A DNA stretch of 64,000 nt from positions 124,001-188,000 of the forward strand of contig JAEXRL010000026.1 in assembly GCA_023440825.1 (NCBI GenBank), given 5' to 3'. This DNA is from Pseudomonadota bacterium. GTDB lineage: Bacteria > Pseudomonadota > Gammaproteobacteria > Burkholderiales > Burkholderiaceae_B. The notes under the pieces are model-generated. The model searched no databases and had not been told where the DNA came from. It worked only from the letters and a program-made list of their open reading frames with translations. Shown piece by piece: positions 24,140 through 33,409 of this stretch. Made by a program: the position numbers and the translations under genes. Every line of letters starts with the position of its first letter. Position 1 is the first letter of the stretch.

Positions 24140-26416
24140 TTAGAATGACGTGCTGACGCTTAAGAAGTAAGCGCGCCCGGGCTGGTTGTAGGTATAGGCT
24201 CCAGCACCCGTAATAAAATTGGGTGTGCCCATATTGACTCCAATGGCATTACCGCGTCGGAAAATACGCTTATCAAACAGATTGTTCACACCGACATCAA
24301 AGCGTACATGTTTACTGTAGCGGTACTGAGCGCTAAGATCAAAAATGGCATAGGGAGACATTTTATCGGTGGCTTGACCTTCCAGTGGCACTCCGTGGTA
24401 GTCATACTTGGGCGGTTTTTGCTCGCCATATAAGGTGGCTTTGGCGCGTGCTGACCATTGCGGGTTAATTGTCCAGTCCAGGGTGCTGTTGATGGTGTAC
24501 TTGGGAATGGTTGATAAGGCCTCGCCCGTTGTTTTATTTTTGGACTCAATCATGTACGTCAAGTTGGTTTGCCAGTTCCATGACTCAGAAATGGGTAGGG
24601 TAAAGCTTCCCTCTAGACCTTGAATCAGCGCTTTGGGGATGTTTTCCCATTGATACACATTTTGTGTTTTTCCAGCGGCGGTAAAACTATCTATGATGTT
24701 ATGACCTGCTTCCACCTTATTACGGTAGTCGTTGTGAAAGTAGGTAAGGCTGCCCGCCAAACCATCCTGATTGCGGTATTCAATACCCAGCTCTTTGTTG
24801 ATGCTGGTTTCGGCTTTGAGATCATCATTGCCCTGAAGAAAGCAGCCACTGCCTGAGCCTGCTGTGCCCCAGCAACCAATCCCAGCGCTGTATAAGGTGT
24901 ATCCAGCATTGCTTTGGTACAAATTGGGGGCTTTGTAAGCGCGCGCGATTCCTGCTTTAACCGTCCATTCGTCGTTCAGGTATTGTGAGAGGTTGAGCGC
25001 AGGACTCCAGTTAGCGCCTTGCTGCTCATGATGATCAAAGCGCAAGCCCGGGGTCAGGGTAGTGCTATCGCTTATATAAATATTGCTTTCGGCAAACACC
25101 GAGTAAATATCGGCTTTGGCCCGACTTTGATAGGCTCTGGGTGCATTGGGAATACGACTAGGGTTACGTTCTGCCAGCGCCGATGATTGATCATTAATTT
25201 TTTGTCGGTTCCATTCCAGTCCTGTGGTCAGAACCTGTTCAAAGCCAGCCAGTGTTAAGTTTTTGCTGAGCTCTGTATGGGCTGTGATGGTTTGCAGATC
25301 GACGTTTCCAAAGCCTCCGTCACCGTTCACATCTGGATCGTTAAATCGTCCCTCTGTACCGCCTGCTAAGCCCTCTAATAATCGGGTGTTTCGAGTTTTT
25401 TCATATTGCAGGTAGCTCATTGAGCTCGTGTCCGCTGCCCAGTCGCCGCGATGGGTCAGCGAATAGCTTTGCCGATACATGATATTGGTTTCATTGCCAT
25501 ACTGAGCACCCACGTAATCGGTATTATTGTTGGTGTTTTGCGTATCACCCGCGTAGATATTACCTTGGCGACTGAAGGCGGCCTCTAGGTCCAGCGTGTG
25601 TCCAGGAGCAAGCTTCCAACGTAACAAGCCATTCACGTCTTTATTTTTTACGCCCTCGCGTCCTGCCGGAAGGCTGCCAAAATTAGAGCCGCCTCTAGGG
25701 CTGGCGTGTCCTTTATTGATGTCAAAGGCGTCGGGCTGGGTATGATTGTAATTGCCGTACACCCGAAAGCTGAGTTGTTCTGAAATTGGGCCGCTAAGAT
25801 TGATGTTAGCGCGGCGGCTGGCTCCATCTACGCTGTGTTCTGGCAAATTACCGTATAAATGCAGTGAGCCAGCCAGTTTGTCGGTGGTGGGGCGCGTAAT
25901 AATATTCACCACACCACCGGCTGCACCATTTCCATAGCGTGCAGCGGACGGTCCGCGCAGCACTTCAATACGTTCAATTTGCTCAGCAGGCACCCAGTTA
26001 GTATCGCCCCGAGTATCACGCTCACCCCGCCAGCCAAAACGTACAGCCGAGCGCGAATTCACCGGTTTGCCGTCGATCAGTATCATGGTGTTTTCGGGGC
26101 CCATGCCACGTATGTCAATTTGCCGGTTGTTGCCGCGTTGTCCGCTGCTGGAATTACCAGTAAGGTTTACGCCCGGCATAGAGCGAATAATTTCAGACGC
26201 ATCGTTAGCGGGTGGGGACTTTTGAATATCGTCGCTGGTAATGGTGGATGCGCCTAAAGTCTGCTTAAGCTCTTGCTCCGCGCTGATCACAATGCGATCT
26301 AGCTCTTGTACAGATTGAGCGTAAGACTGAGCGCAGGCAGCACTTAGAGCGAGCAGGGCAAAGGAGCTAGCAAGAAACGGAGTATGTTGACTTGCCTTAA
26401 CGGCCGAATGTGACAT
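24140..26416 (-). CDS. TonB-dependent catecholate siderophore receptor (FepA/PfeA-like)
   Basis: The 758-residue precursor has a signal peptide ending near AQS-YAQS, then a TonB-box-like region (LDRIVISAEQE). The plug domain carries IRGMGPENTMILIDGKPV and RGERDTRGDTNWVPAEQIERIEVLRGPSAARYGNGAAGGVVNIIT, blocks close to FepA and PfeA. The C-terminal barrel ends in aromatic-rich strands (AYFLSVSTSF). It imports a ferric catecholate, probably enterobactin-like, with TonB energy. The open frame reaches 26512, but ATG 26416 gives a normal signal peptide. A Fur box lies just upstream and a terminator follows. No siderophore biosynthesis or ABC gene is adjacent. Confidence 0.9.
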   Translation of the reverse strand: MSHSAVKASQHTPFLASSFALLALSAACAQSYAQSVQELDRIVISAEQELKQTLGASTITSDDIQKSPPANDASEIIRSMPGVNLTGNSSSGQRGNNRQIDIRGMGPENTMILIDGKPVNSRSAVRFGWRGERDTRGDTNWVPAEQIERIEVLRGPSAARYGNGAAGGVVNIITRPTTDKLAGSLHLYGNLPEHSVDGASRRANINLSGPISEQLSFRVYGNYNHTQPDAFDINKGHASPRGGSNFGSLPAGREGVKNKDVNGLLRWKLAPGHTLDLEAAFSRQGNIYAGDTQNTNNNTDYVGAQYGNETNIMYRQSYSLTHRGDWAADTSSMSYLQYEKTRNTRLLEGLAGGTEGRFNDPDVNGDGGFGNVDLQTITAHTELSKNLTLAGFEQVLTTGLEWNRQKINDQSSALAERNPSRIPNAPRAYQSRAKADIYSVFAESNIYISDSTTLTPGLRFDHHEQQGANWSPALNLSQYLNDEWTVKAGIARAYKAPNLYQSNAGYTLYSAGIGCWGTAGSGSGCFLQGNDDLKAETSINKELGIEYRNQDGLAGSLTYFHNDYRNKVEAGHNIIDSFTAAGKTQNVYQWENIPKALIQGLEGSFTLPISESWNWQTNLTYMIESKNKTTGEALSTIPKYTINSTLDWTINPQWSARAKATLYGEQKPPKYDYHGVPLEGQATDKMSPYAIFDLSAQYRYSKHVRFDVGVNNLFDKRIFRRGNAIGVNMGTPNFITGAGAYTYNQPGRAYFLSVSTSF

Positions 26417-26454
26417 GACTATGTATCCAATCAAATGAAACTTGTTATTGATTG

Positions 26455-26473
26455 TATATTGAGAATCAATATC
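26455..26473 (-). promoter_or_regulatory. Fur box of the siderophore receptor gene
   Basis: TATATTGAGAATCAATATC, read as GATATTGATTCTCAATATA on the minus strand, matches the 19-bp Fur consensus at about 14 positions. It lies 38-57 bases upstream of the receptor ATG, where it would cover the promoter. Iron repression is expected. Confidence 0.8.
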
Positions 26474-26596
26474 AATTAAGTCATGTTGTGCAGAAAGAAC
26501 AGGAGGGGGCAACGTCGTTGATGCTTGCTAGTGGTTTCTCGCAGTTTTTGCCCGGGGCATGTAACGATGGGTCTGTTGTGCTTTCACTAAAGGAGT

Positions 26597-26621
26597 AAAA
26601 AAGGCCCGTATGGGCCTTTTT
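26597..26621. terminator. Bidirectional-looking terminator after the glutamate decarboxylase gene
   Basis: AAAAAAGGCCC and GGGCCTTTTT form a GC stem flanked by A and T runs (26597-26621). It begins 10 bases beyond the decarboxylase stop and on the minus strand ends in a T-run. Confidence 0.85.
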
Positions 26622-26631
26622 GCTAGGTAGC

Positions 26632-28032
26632 CTAGTTGTGGTGAAAGCCTTTTCCGTCTAAGTCATCCAAAGGTGTGGTGACGGGGTATTTGTCAAAATA
26701 ATCTAAGCAACGCTGCATATCATCAATGAGCAAACTGGCCAGATCCATACTGACGCCATGACGTACAAGAATACGCTGCACGATTAAATCCTGACGGTTC
26801 GCCGGCATGGAGTAGGCGGGTACTTGCCAGCCACGGCTACGCAGTCTATCGGCCAAGTCGTACAGGGTGAAGTTATGCTTTTGATTTTCTTTGAGCTTCC
26901 AGCTTAGGGCTGGAATACCAGTTTTTGGATCGCCATCAAATAGCAACTCAAAGGGGCCTAACTTAGCGATTTCTTTAGAAAGAAATTGCGCCGTGTGGTA
27001 GCACGCGGTTTGTACTTTAGTGTAGCCTTCGCGGCCTAAACGCAGCAGGTTGTAGTACTGCGCCACGATTTGTCCGCCCGGACGTGAGAAGTTTAAGGCA
27101 AAAGTGGGCATATTACCGCCCAGATAGTTCACATTAAAAATCAGCTCTTCAGGCAAGGCACTGGCATCGCGCCAAATGACCCAGCCTACTCCTAGCGGGG
27201 CTAAACCAAATTTATGCCCAGACGTATTAATGGACTTTACCCGTGGCAGCCGGAAATCCCATTCCAGTTCGGGTGCACAAAAAGGCGCTAGGAAGCCGCC
27301 GCTGGCCGCGTCCACATGAATGGGAATATCCAGGCCTTTTTCTTTTTGTAAACGATCCAGTGCGTCGCTAATTTCTTTGACGGGCTCGTAATTACATGTA
27401 AACGTGACACCTAGCGTGGGCACCACACCTATGGTGTTCTCGTCCACGTACTTCAGTACCTCGTCGGCAGTCAGGGTCAGGCGGTCTCCTTCCATGGGGA
27501 CTTCACGCAGCTCAACATCAAAATAACGAGCAAATTTATGCCAGCAAATTTGAACGGGGCCACAGACTAAATTGGGCTTATCAGTGGATTTTCCCTGAGC
27601 TTCGCGGCGTTTGCGCCAGCTCCACTTCAGTGCCAGTCCACCTAGCATTGCGGCTTCTGAAGAGCCTGTTGTTGAGCAACCCATTGTATTGGCAGCATCT
27701 GGCGAATTCCATAGATCTGCAATGATATGAACGCAACGGTTTTCCATTTCCGCTGTTTGAGGGTATTCGTCCTTATCGATCATGTTTTTATCAATGCATT
27801 CGTCCATGATCTGGCGAATCTCGGGCTCTACCCAAGTCTGGCAAAATGTTGCCAGGTTTTGGCGTGAGTTGCCGTCCAGCATGAGCTCATCATGCACGGC
27901 TTGATAAATATGCCTGGGATCTTGTTCAGACTGAGGCATTTTGTACTTAGGCATTACTACTGATAAATCGGCGGAAGCGTATACGTCATCCAGCAAACGC
28001 TCACGTATTGTATCTTTTTGATGTAAGGGCAT
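26632..28032 (-). CDS. gadB: Glutamate decarboxylase (PLP-dependent, GadB-like)
   Basis: The 466-residue protein has the exact length and motif order of bacterial GadA/B. It has the GCSTTGSSEAAMLGGLALKW substrate/PLP segment, HVDAASGGFLAPF, and the PLP lysine K274 in NTSGHKFG. The C-terminus ends GFHHN, matching the pH-sensitive tail (GFKHT) whose penultimate histidine caps the E. coli active site. It converts glutamate to GABA, consuming a cytoplasmic proton. No glutamate/GABA antiporter gene (gadC) is within reach, so full acid resistance would depend on a transporter elsewhere. It is a single-gene unit with its own terminator. Confidence 0.93.
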   Translation of the reverse strand: MPLHQKDTIRERLLDDVYASADLSVVMPKYKMPQSEQDPRHIYQAVHDELMLDGNSRQNLATFCQTWVEPEIRQIMDECIDKNMIDKDEYPQTAEMENRCVHIIADLWNSPDAANTMGCSTTGSSEAAMLGGLALKWSWRKRREAQGKSTDKPNLVCGPVQICWHKFARYFDVELREVPMEGDRLTLTADEVLKYVDENTIGVVPTLGVTFTCNYEPVKEISDALDRLQKEKGLDIPIHVDAASGGFLAPFCAPELEWDFRLPRVKSINTSGHKFGLAPLGVGWVIWRDASALPEELIFNVNYLGGNMPTFALNFSRPGGQIVAQYYNLLRLGREGYTKVQTACYHTAQFLSKEIAKLGPFELLFDGDPKTGIPALSWKLKENQKHNFTLYDLADRLRSRGWQVPAYSMPANRQDLIVQRILVRHGVSMDLASLLIDDMQRCLDYFDKYPVTTPLDDLDGKGFHHN

Positions 28033-28531
28033 TGAGTTTCCTTTTGCGGTTCAGTCAATAAGCGGTTACGTACATCATTTTTCAATAAGCCAATAGTGCG
28101 TATAAGGAATTTCGTTAAAGGACATCTGGTTCATACGCAAAAAACATTCTACGTTCATTCTGGTGCTTTTACTAATTCTTACTTCCCGTTGTTGTAGGCT
28201 TGGGTACGTAAAATCTGTGTGTTAAGCACCTTAGGTGATGGCTTCAGGGCAGAGGGAGGATTTTTTCAGTTGGTGCGCGCCACGCTATAAGGTGATTCTC
28301 TTGTTAGTGAGTGACTCTACTTCTTTGAAGTATAATGTTTTTTTTGGGTTTTTATTATTACTTTGGCCTTTGCTCTGTTTTCTCGATTCAAATACTAGCT
28401 TGCTCTGGAAAGTAAAAAACAGATGCTGGGTATTTACCCTAGATCGTCAACAGAAGCACTATGGCTTCACATAGATTGGCTTGCGCGAGGTCTTGTTTTA
28501 CCTTAATTACCTAGCGCAAGCGCTGCTAGCC
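28033..28531. other. Gap upstream of gadB
   Basis: About 500 AT-rich bases separate gadB from the SMP-30 gene stop. The region must hold the gadB promoter. An open frame of 79 codons at 28235-28474 has no family likeness or clear ribosome-binding site, and I do not call it a gene. No terminator, repeat or RNA gene was recognised. Confidence 0.4.
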
Positions 28532-29449
28532 TTACGAGGCTTGGGCAAGAGTTAAACCAGGGGTGTCCATAACAGTACATAGAATACGGCCATGAGTGGA
28601 ATCCGTAATATAAAGGGTTTTCTTGTCAGCGCCTCCAAAAGCCAGATTGGTCAGTGACGATCCGGCTTCACCGCGTAATACCAGGACAGGCTCAGCACGC
28701 TGATTCAGTACCCATACATATCCCAGGCCAGGGTTAGCGATAAACAATCTACCTGCTTGATCTACCGCTAATCCGTCGGGTCCACTTGGGCCGTAAGAGG
28801 TAAAAAACTGTCCTACTTTAGCCACGCTTCCATCGGCTAATAAAGGAATACGCCAAATACAGTTTGCTCGTGTGACAGCCAGATATAGAACACGTTCATC
28901 GGCTGAAAGGGCTACGCCGTTCGGGCTGGGTATATTGTCCACCAGCAGATCAAGCTGACCACTGGGGCGTAAACGGTAAACACGGCCAGATGGATCGTGC
29001 AAGCCACTTTGCCCTTGGTCAGTGAAATAAATATTGCCTGCCGAGTCCAGAATAAGATCATTGACCCCTTTGAAGCGTTCGCTATTGCGACGCTCTAGCA
29101 AGGGTGATGTTTGACCTGTGCTTAGGTCTAGTTTGACTAAGCCATTTTTGTAGTCGGTAATCAGTAGCGTGCTGGCGTCTAAAAATTTCATGCCATTGGG
29201 CTCGCCATCGTATTCCGTTACCAGATCCCACTGTCCTTGAGGCGTAATGCGAAAGATGCGACCCCAAGGGATATCGGTGACATAGAGGTTGTGTGCTGCA
29301 TCTAGCACCGGGCCCTCCAGAAATGAATCAACGATGGAACCGGCGCGGTTAGCATCAGCCCAGGCACTGTGTTCGCGTTTACGAAACACATCTGGCATCA
29401 CACTGAACACATCAAGTTCACGAATTTGCGGAGGATTGAGCAGGAACAT
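28532..29449 (-). CDS. SMP-30/gluconolactonase-family lactonase
   Basis: From ATG 29449 the protein is 305 residues and shows the six-bladed propeller of SMP-30/gluconolactonases. Repeated blade motifs are EGPVLDAAHNLYVTDI, GVNDLILDSAGNIYFTDQG, PNGVALSADERVLYLAVT and GPDGLAVDQAGRLFIANP. The glutamate of EGP, the asparagines of VNDL and PNGV, and the aspartate of PDGL match the metal-binding set. It probably opens a sugar-acid lactone. It ends the minus-strand cluster of aldolase, dehydrogenase and Bug protein. The frame continues to a TTG at 29488, which seems less likely as a start. Confidence 0.85.
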   Translation of the reverse strand: MFLLNPPQIRELDVFSVMPDVFRKREHSAWADANRAGSIVDSFLEGPVLDAAHNLYVTDIPWGRIFRITPQGQWDLVTEYDGEPNGMKFLDASTLLITDYKNGLVKLDLSTGQTSPLLERRNSERFKGVNDLILDSAGNIYFTDQGQSGLHDPSGRVYRLRPSGQLDLLVDNIPSPNGVALSADERVLYLAVTRANCIWRIPLLADGSVAKVGQFFTSYGPSGPDGLAVDQAGRLFIANPGLGYVWVLNQRAEPVLVLRGEAGSSLTNLAFGGADKKTLYITDSTHGRILCTVMDTPGLTLAQAS

Positions 29450-29560
29450 GGGGAGTAGGGATATCGTATAAGGGAAAGCGCCGAGCAACGGCTAAAAAAG
29501 CTAGGTGCCCGGTGCGTTAAAGTCTATTGCCACGTAAGCAACTGGTGGCATGTATTGTTG

Positions 29561-30523
29561 TTAATCAAGCTTGATATTACCGGCCTTGATTACGTCCGCC
29601 CATTTTTGACTTTCCGCATCCAGAAAAGTCTGGAATTCGGCGGGGGTGGAGGCTACTGGTTTTGCTCCTAGGTCGGTTAGACGTTTTTGGAGATCATCAC
29701 CATTTAACACCTCTACAATGGCTTTATGCAGAGTGGAGACGACTTCTACAGGAGTGCCGGCTGGTACAAACATGCCATTCCACTCATAGGCCTCATAACC
29801 AGGAATCACCGATTCGCTGACAGTGGGCACATCGGCCAGCAAGTCAGAGCGTTCAGGGGAAGAGACAGCCAGTGCGCGCAGTTTCCCAGGGGAAACAAGG
29901 GGCGAGGTGGCGGCGACAGTGCCAAACATAAAATCAATTTGACCACCCATGACGTCGATAATTGCAGGGCCGCCACTCTTGTAAGGAATGTGCTCCATTT
30001 CTAGCCCTAACTGCTGACGGAATAGTTCTGCCGCGAGCCGTTGCACCGTCCCACTACCTCCTGAAGCAAAGTTCAGTTTGCCTGGGTTGGCTTTGGCGTC
30101 AGCAATTAGATCGTTCAAGTCTTGATAGGGTGAGTCATCTTTAACGATCAAAGCATTAGGCGCTAAAAGAACCAGAGTGAGCGGGTCCAAGGCCTTATTA
30201 TTGAAAGGCAGCTTAGGGAATAAGTGTGGATTAATGGAGTAGGGCGTGGCGTCATACAGCATGGTGTAACCATCTGCGGCCGCCCGAGCCACATGATTTG
30301 CGCCAATGGTTCCACTTGCGCCTGGACGGTTTTCCACTATGACGCTGGTGTTCAGTTTTGTACCTAAGCCACTCGCTACCAGGCGTGCCACCGTATCGGC
30401 CGCGCCGCCAGGCGAGTAAGGTACAACAATAGTAATGGCTCGTTCGGGAAAAGCGGCTTGTGCAGAGCTGCTTAGAGTCAGCAAGGTGGCTCCGAGTGTA
30501 GTCAGCAGGTGTCGTATCTTCAT
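29561..30523 (-). CDS. Bug-family (TctC-like) periplasmic solute-binding protein
   Basis: The 320-residue precursor has a signal peptide (cleavage near SAQA-AFPE). The Bug signatures are ITIVVPYSPGGAADTVARLVA, VIVENRPGASGTIGANHVARA, YTMLYDAT and HIPYKSGGPAIIDVMGGQIDFMF. Such proteins bind carboxylates or amino acids in the periplasm and are greatly expanded in Bordetella and relatives. No TctA/TctB membrane genes are adjacent, so it is an orphan, as is common. Its position between a hydroxyacid dehydrogenase and a lactonase gene suggests a hydroxy- or sugar-acid ligand. Confidence 0.92.
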   Translation of the reverse strand: MKIRHLLTTLGATLLTLSSSAQAAFPERAITIVVPYSPGGAADTVARLVASGLGTKLNTSVIVENRPGASGTIGANHVARAAADGYTMLYDATPYSINPHLFPKLPFNNKALDPLTLVLLAPNALIVKDDSPYQDLNDLIADAKANPGKLNFASGGSGTVQRLAAELFRQQLGLEMEHIPYKSGGPAIIDVMGGQIDFMFGTVAATSPLVSPGKLRALAVSSPERSDLLADVPTVSESVIPGYEAYEWNGMFVPAGTPVEVVSTLHKAIVEVLNGDDLQKRLTDLGAKPVASTPAEFQTFLDAESQKWADVIKAGNIKLD

Positions 30524-30562
30524 GTATATCTCCAGTTTAGAATGTGCAAAGCAGTTCTGCGG

Positions 30563-31498
30563 TTAGCATGTTGTTGAACAAGTTTGTTTCAGTACGGCAA
30601 GAATATTATTGGCCGCTGCGATTCCCATCTTCACGTAAGTAGCGCTGGTAACCCCTGCGATATGAGGGCTGAGAATAATATTGGGGTGATGGTGGAAAGG
30701 GTGCTTAGGACGCATGGGCTCTACCTCAAAGCTATCTAAACCAGCACATAACACCTGCCCACTATTGAGCGCCTCAAGTAAGGCGAGCTCGTTGATGAGT
30801 CCCCCTCTTGCTGTATTCACTACAATGACACCGGGTTTGCATTGTGCCAAAGTCTGGTGGTTCAGCAAGTGTTGGTTTTGCTCAGTCAAGGGGCAATGCA
30901 ATGAGAGCACATCCGCCTCATGCCATAAGTTGTCCAGCGTCACAGACTGTATATAAGAGGGCAGGTCGGTGGCATATGGGTCGTAACCCATCACGTGCAT
31001 ATCCAGCGCATGAGCCATGCGTGCAAAACGCAAGCCTATGGCACCTAGGCCTATCAGGCCGATGCGTAAACCACCAAGCTCCAGACTTTTATGTGTGGCT
31101 TTGTCCCAATGTCCCTGATGCGTTCTGGTGTTCTGCCCAGGTATGGATTTTGCACAGGCCAGCAATAGCGCCAGAGTGTGCTCAGCGACGGCGGCCGCGT
31201 TTACACCCAGTGCAGCGCGCACTTGAATATTGCGGGCTTTTGCGGCCGTGACATCAATCGTGTCTATACCACTGCCATGCTTGGCAATAACTTTAAGGGC
31301 AGGAGCAGCGCTCATCGCCGCATCGCTCACACCGTTGTAGCGCACGATAATGGCGCTAGGGTTGTACCGGCGACAATGATCAATAATGTCTTCTTGGCTC
31401 GGTGTTTTGCCCGTGTAAATGATCTCGTACTGGCTGAGCATTTTGCAGGCTTCAGGAGCGAGGTCTGCACCGGTTACCAGTATTTTTTCGCCACTCAC
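30563..31498 (-). CDS. D-2-hydroxyacid dehydrogenase (canonical active site)
   Basis: The 311-residue protein belongs to the D-isomer-specific 2-hydroxyacid dehydrogenases. It shows the substrate-binding KHGSGIDTIDV region, the NAD loop LIGLGAIG, and all catalytic residues: arginine in NTARGG, glutamate in GLDSFEVEP and histidine in LSPHIAGVT. The start is a GTG at 31498 that overlaps the upstream TGA by four bases, with AGGAG correctly spaced; the open frame further upstream only shadows the aldolase gene. It is translationally coupled to the RraA-like gene and is likely an oxidation or reduction step in the same pathway. Confidence 0.88.
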   Translation of the reverse strand: MSGEKILVTGADLAPEACKMLSQYEIIYTGKTPSQEDIIDHCRRYNPSAIIVRYNGVSDAAMSAAPALKVIAKHGSGIDTIDVTAAKARNIQVRAALGVNAAAVAEHTLALLLACAKSIPGQNTRTHQGHWDKATHKSLELGGLRIGLIGLGAIGLRFARMAHALDMHVMGYDPYATDLPSYIQSVTLDNLWHEADVLSLHCPLTEQNQHLLNHQTLAQCKPGVIVVNTARGGLINELALLEALNSGQVLCAGLDSFEVEPMRPKHPFHHHPNIILSPHIAGVTSATYVKMGIAAANNILAVLKQTCSTTC

Positions 31499-32181
31499 AA
31501 CGATTCTCCTGCCTTCAAAACGCCTGCTGCCTGCAGTGCCGCGGGCAGCCACGCCGAAGCAATGTCGCCTTGCGAGATGGCTTGCATACGCATCGCTTCA
31601 TCTGCCTCTTTGCGAGCAGCCAGCGCCAGTATCTCAGACGCCTTGGCGCGCTCTATAACCACGACACCATCTGCGTCTGCCACAATTAAATCGCCAGGAT
31701 GTACGGTTGTGCCGCCTGCGGATATGGGGTGATTGATTCGACCCGGTATATATTTAGTTGGGCCTGCGGGGTTAAATCCGGCACTGAAAACGGGAAAACC
31801 CAGATCAAGAATTTCTAATTTATCGCGTATGACGCCGTCAACCACCACACCGCCTAGGCCTTTTTGCTTGCACGCACTGAGCATTAAAGTACCCATCAGG
31901 GCCGAGGTCTGATCGCCCTTGCCATCAATCACCAAAATGTCGCCTGGCTGGGCTAAGGCGATCGCCGCATGAATCATCAGATTATCTCCGGGTCGCACTT
32001 CCACCGTGAACGCAGGGCCTGATAAGGCCATGCGTTCATGTACAGGGGCTACGCGCGCGCTCATCGTTCCTCTGCGTCCACATACATCGGCAAGAATAGC
32101 GGCCTGAAACTTTGATGCTTGCTTGGCGATATCGGCGCTAACGCGTTCAATCTCGCGGATTACTTCAGTAAATTGGGTCAT
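31495..32181 (-). CDS. RraA-like protein (HMG/CHA-type class II pyruvate aldolase family)
   Basis: The 228-residue protein has the RraA/HMG-aldolase fold. Signatures are AILADVCGRRGTM, PGDNLMIHAAIALAQPGDILVIDGKGD, and GLGGVVVDGVIRD, which holds the arginine and aspartate used in aldolases for substrate and metal binding. PVHPGDLIVADADGVVVI-like sequence follows. Length and the R-D pair fit 4-hydroxy-4-methyl-2-oxoglutarate aldolases better than the RNase E inhibitor RraA. It heads the minus-strand cluster, divergent from the IclR gene, and is coupled to the dehydrogenase that follows. Substrate is unknown. Confidence 0.82.
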   Translation of the reverse strand: MTQFTEVIREIERVSADIAKQASKFQAAILADVCGRRGTMSARVAPVHERMALSGPAFTVEVRPGDNLMIHAAIALAQPGDILVIDGKGDQTSALMGTLMLSACKQKGLGGVVVDGVIRDKLEILDLGFPVFSAGFNPAGPTKYIPGRINHPISAGGTTVHPGDLIVADADGVVVIERAKASEILALAARKEADEAMRMQAISQGDIASAWLPAALQAAGVLKAGESL

Positions 32182-32216
32182 TGACGGCTCTTAACAATAA
32201 GTGGGAGTGCTAGGTA

Positions 32217-32260
32217 ATGGCAGTGTGATGCACTGTTTTTGACACTGTGTGATGGCGTTA
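32217..32260. promoter_or_regulatory. Repeat-rich divergent control region, candidate IclR operator
   Basis: The divergent gap between the aldolase and IclR genes contains CAGTGTGATGCACTG (32221-32235, a CAGTG/CACTG inverted repeat) and then GACACTGTGTGATGGCG, which repeats the GTGTGATG core in direct orientation. This is a plausible binding site for the adjacent regulator. The assignment is by position only. Confidence 0.4.
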
Positions 32261-32329
32261 TTCTTATGTATTGTTCTGTAGAGTACAATGGCATTTCATC
32301 TAGCAATACACGTTTTAATAGGCGAAACA

Positions 32330-33049
32330 ATGAGTGAGGATAAGCACACTACGACAGAAGATAAGGGCGTGATTGCCGTGCGGCGAGCCATGAAAATTTT
32401 GCAGGCATTTGGTTTGAGCGATGCGCATTTATCGTTAGCAGAGCTTAGCCGTCGTACGGGCTTTCATCGATCAACCGTATTGCGCTTAGCCAGAACCTTG
32501 GCGCTGGACGATTATCTAGCACAACGTGCTGATGGCACCTGGCGCTTAGCCCGAGCAGCGGGTTGGTTAGGGGCGTGTTATCAAGCCACTTTCAGTGTGC
32601 ATGAGGCGGTAGAGCCTTTACTGCGCGAGTTGTCTGATGTCACCGGTGAAAGTGCCACTTTCTATGTGCAAGAGGGCAAGCAGAGAATATGCGTGGCGCG
32701 GATGGAGGGGGCCAGATCCATACGGCATCATGTACGGGTGGGGGCTGCCTTGCCCTTGCATTTGGGTGGGCCTGGCCGAGTCATTCTTGCTTTTACAGGG
32801 GAAGAGGGCGAGCCGTATGAAAGCATACGTCGAGCCGGGTACATGATTTCTTTGGGTGAGCGTGATCCGGAGGTATCCAGCATTTCAGCACCTGTTTATA
32901 CAGTGAACTGGAAGCTTTTGGGGGCCGTGTGTATTTCAGGGCCTTTGTCCAGACTGAACGAAGAGCTGCTGAATCAACATAAGGAAACGGTCTTGCTGGC
33001 AGCGTCACGCCTGTCGCGTGCCATGATGGGCGCACAAATGAGCACTTAA
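32330..33049 (+). CDS. IclR-family transcriptional regulator
   Basis: The 239-residue protein has an N-terminal winged helix (LSLAELSRRTGFHRSTVLRLARTL) and a C-terminal IclR effector domain with GESATFYVQEGKQRICVARMEG and LPLHLGGPGRVILAF. ISAPVYTVNWKLLGAVCISGP is the usual late IclR motif. The ATG at 32330 follows AGG at suitable distance; the in-frame upstream ATG at 32288 is less likely. It is divergent from the aldolase-dehydrogenase-Bug-lactonase genes and is the probable local regulator of that pathway. Confidence 0.88.
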   Translation: MSEDKHTTTEDKGVIAVRRAMKILQAFGLSDAHLSLAELSRRTGFHRSTVLRLARTLALDDYLAQRADGTWRLARAAGWLGACYQATFSVHEAVEPLLRELSDVTGESATFYVQEGKQRICVARMEGARSIRHHVRVGAALPLHLGGPGRVILAFTGEEGEPYESIRRAGYMISLGERDPEVSSISAPVYTVNWKLLGAVCISGPLSRLNEELLNQHKETVLLAASRLSRAMMGAQMST

Positions 33050-33409
33050 GCCAACAAATTTACACAAAAATAAGGATTATCTTTTTCTTGAACGCATATT
33101 TTTATATTAGCGCATACTGTGTTCACGTTAAGCGCGGATTTTTTCAAAATCCGTTGTGACCCTTTTGTCGCCATACAGCCTTAATAGCCCCGGAATTTTT
33201 CCTTATAGGCATGGTGTACAATTTTACAGTTACACCAAATTCCCTGCTTCTTGTTAGCATTCATAAAAATATTGCTTATAGCCGTCTGTGGTTAAGCATG
33301 TGCGTGTCCAGTCGTTTTTTGCAGTTACTATACGTACTAAACACGGTGCCTACGCTAGTAAAACGGGCACATAAAGGACGAACGCATACCTTAAAAAATG
33401 AAGGAAAAA
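33050..33409. other. Gap with hairpin between iclR and a hydroxyacid dehydrogenase gene
   Basis: No gene is supported here; a 78-codon open frame overlapping the next gene has no family likeness. A perfect hairpin CGGATTTT-TTC-AAAATCCG (33135-33153) about 85 bases after iclR may terminate it, although only a weak T-run follows. Confidence 0.4.

Noticed and set aside
28235..28474. 79-codon open frame in the gap before gadB
   Set aside because: No ribosome-binding site and no family likeness; the hydrophobic, cysteine- and tryptophan-rich composition looks like translated AT-rich noncoding DNA.
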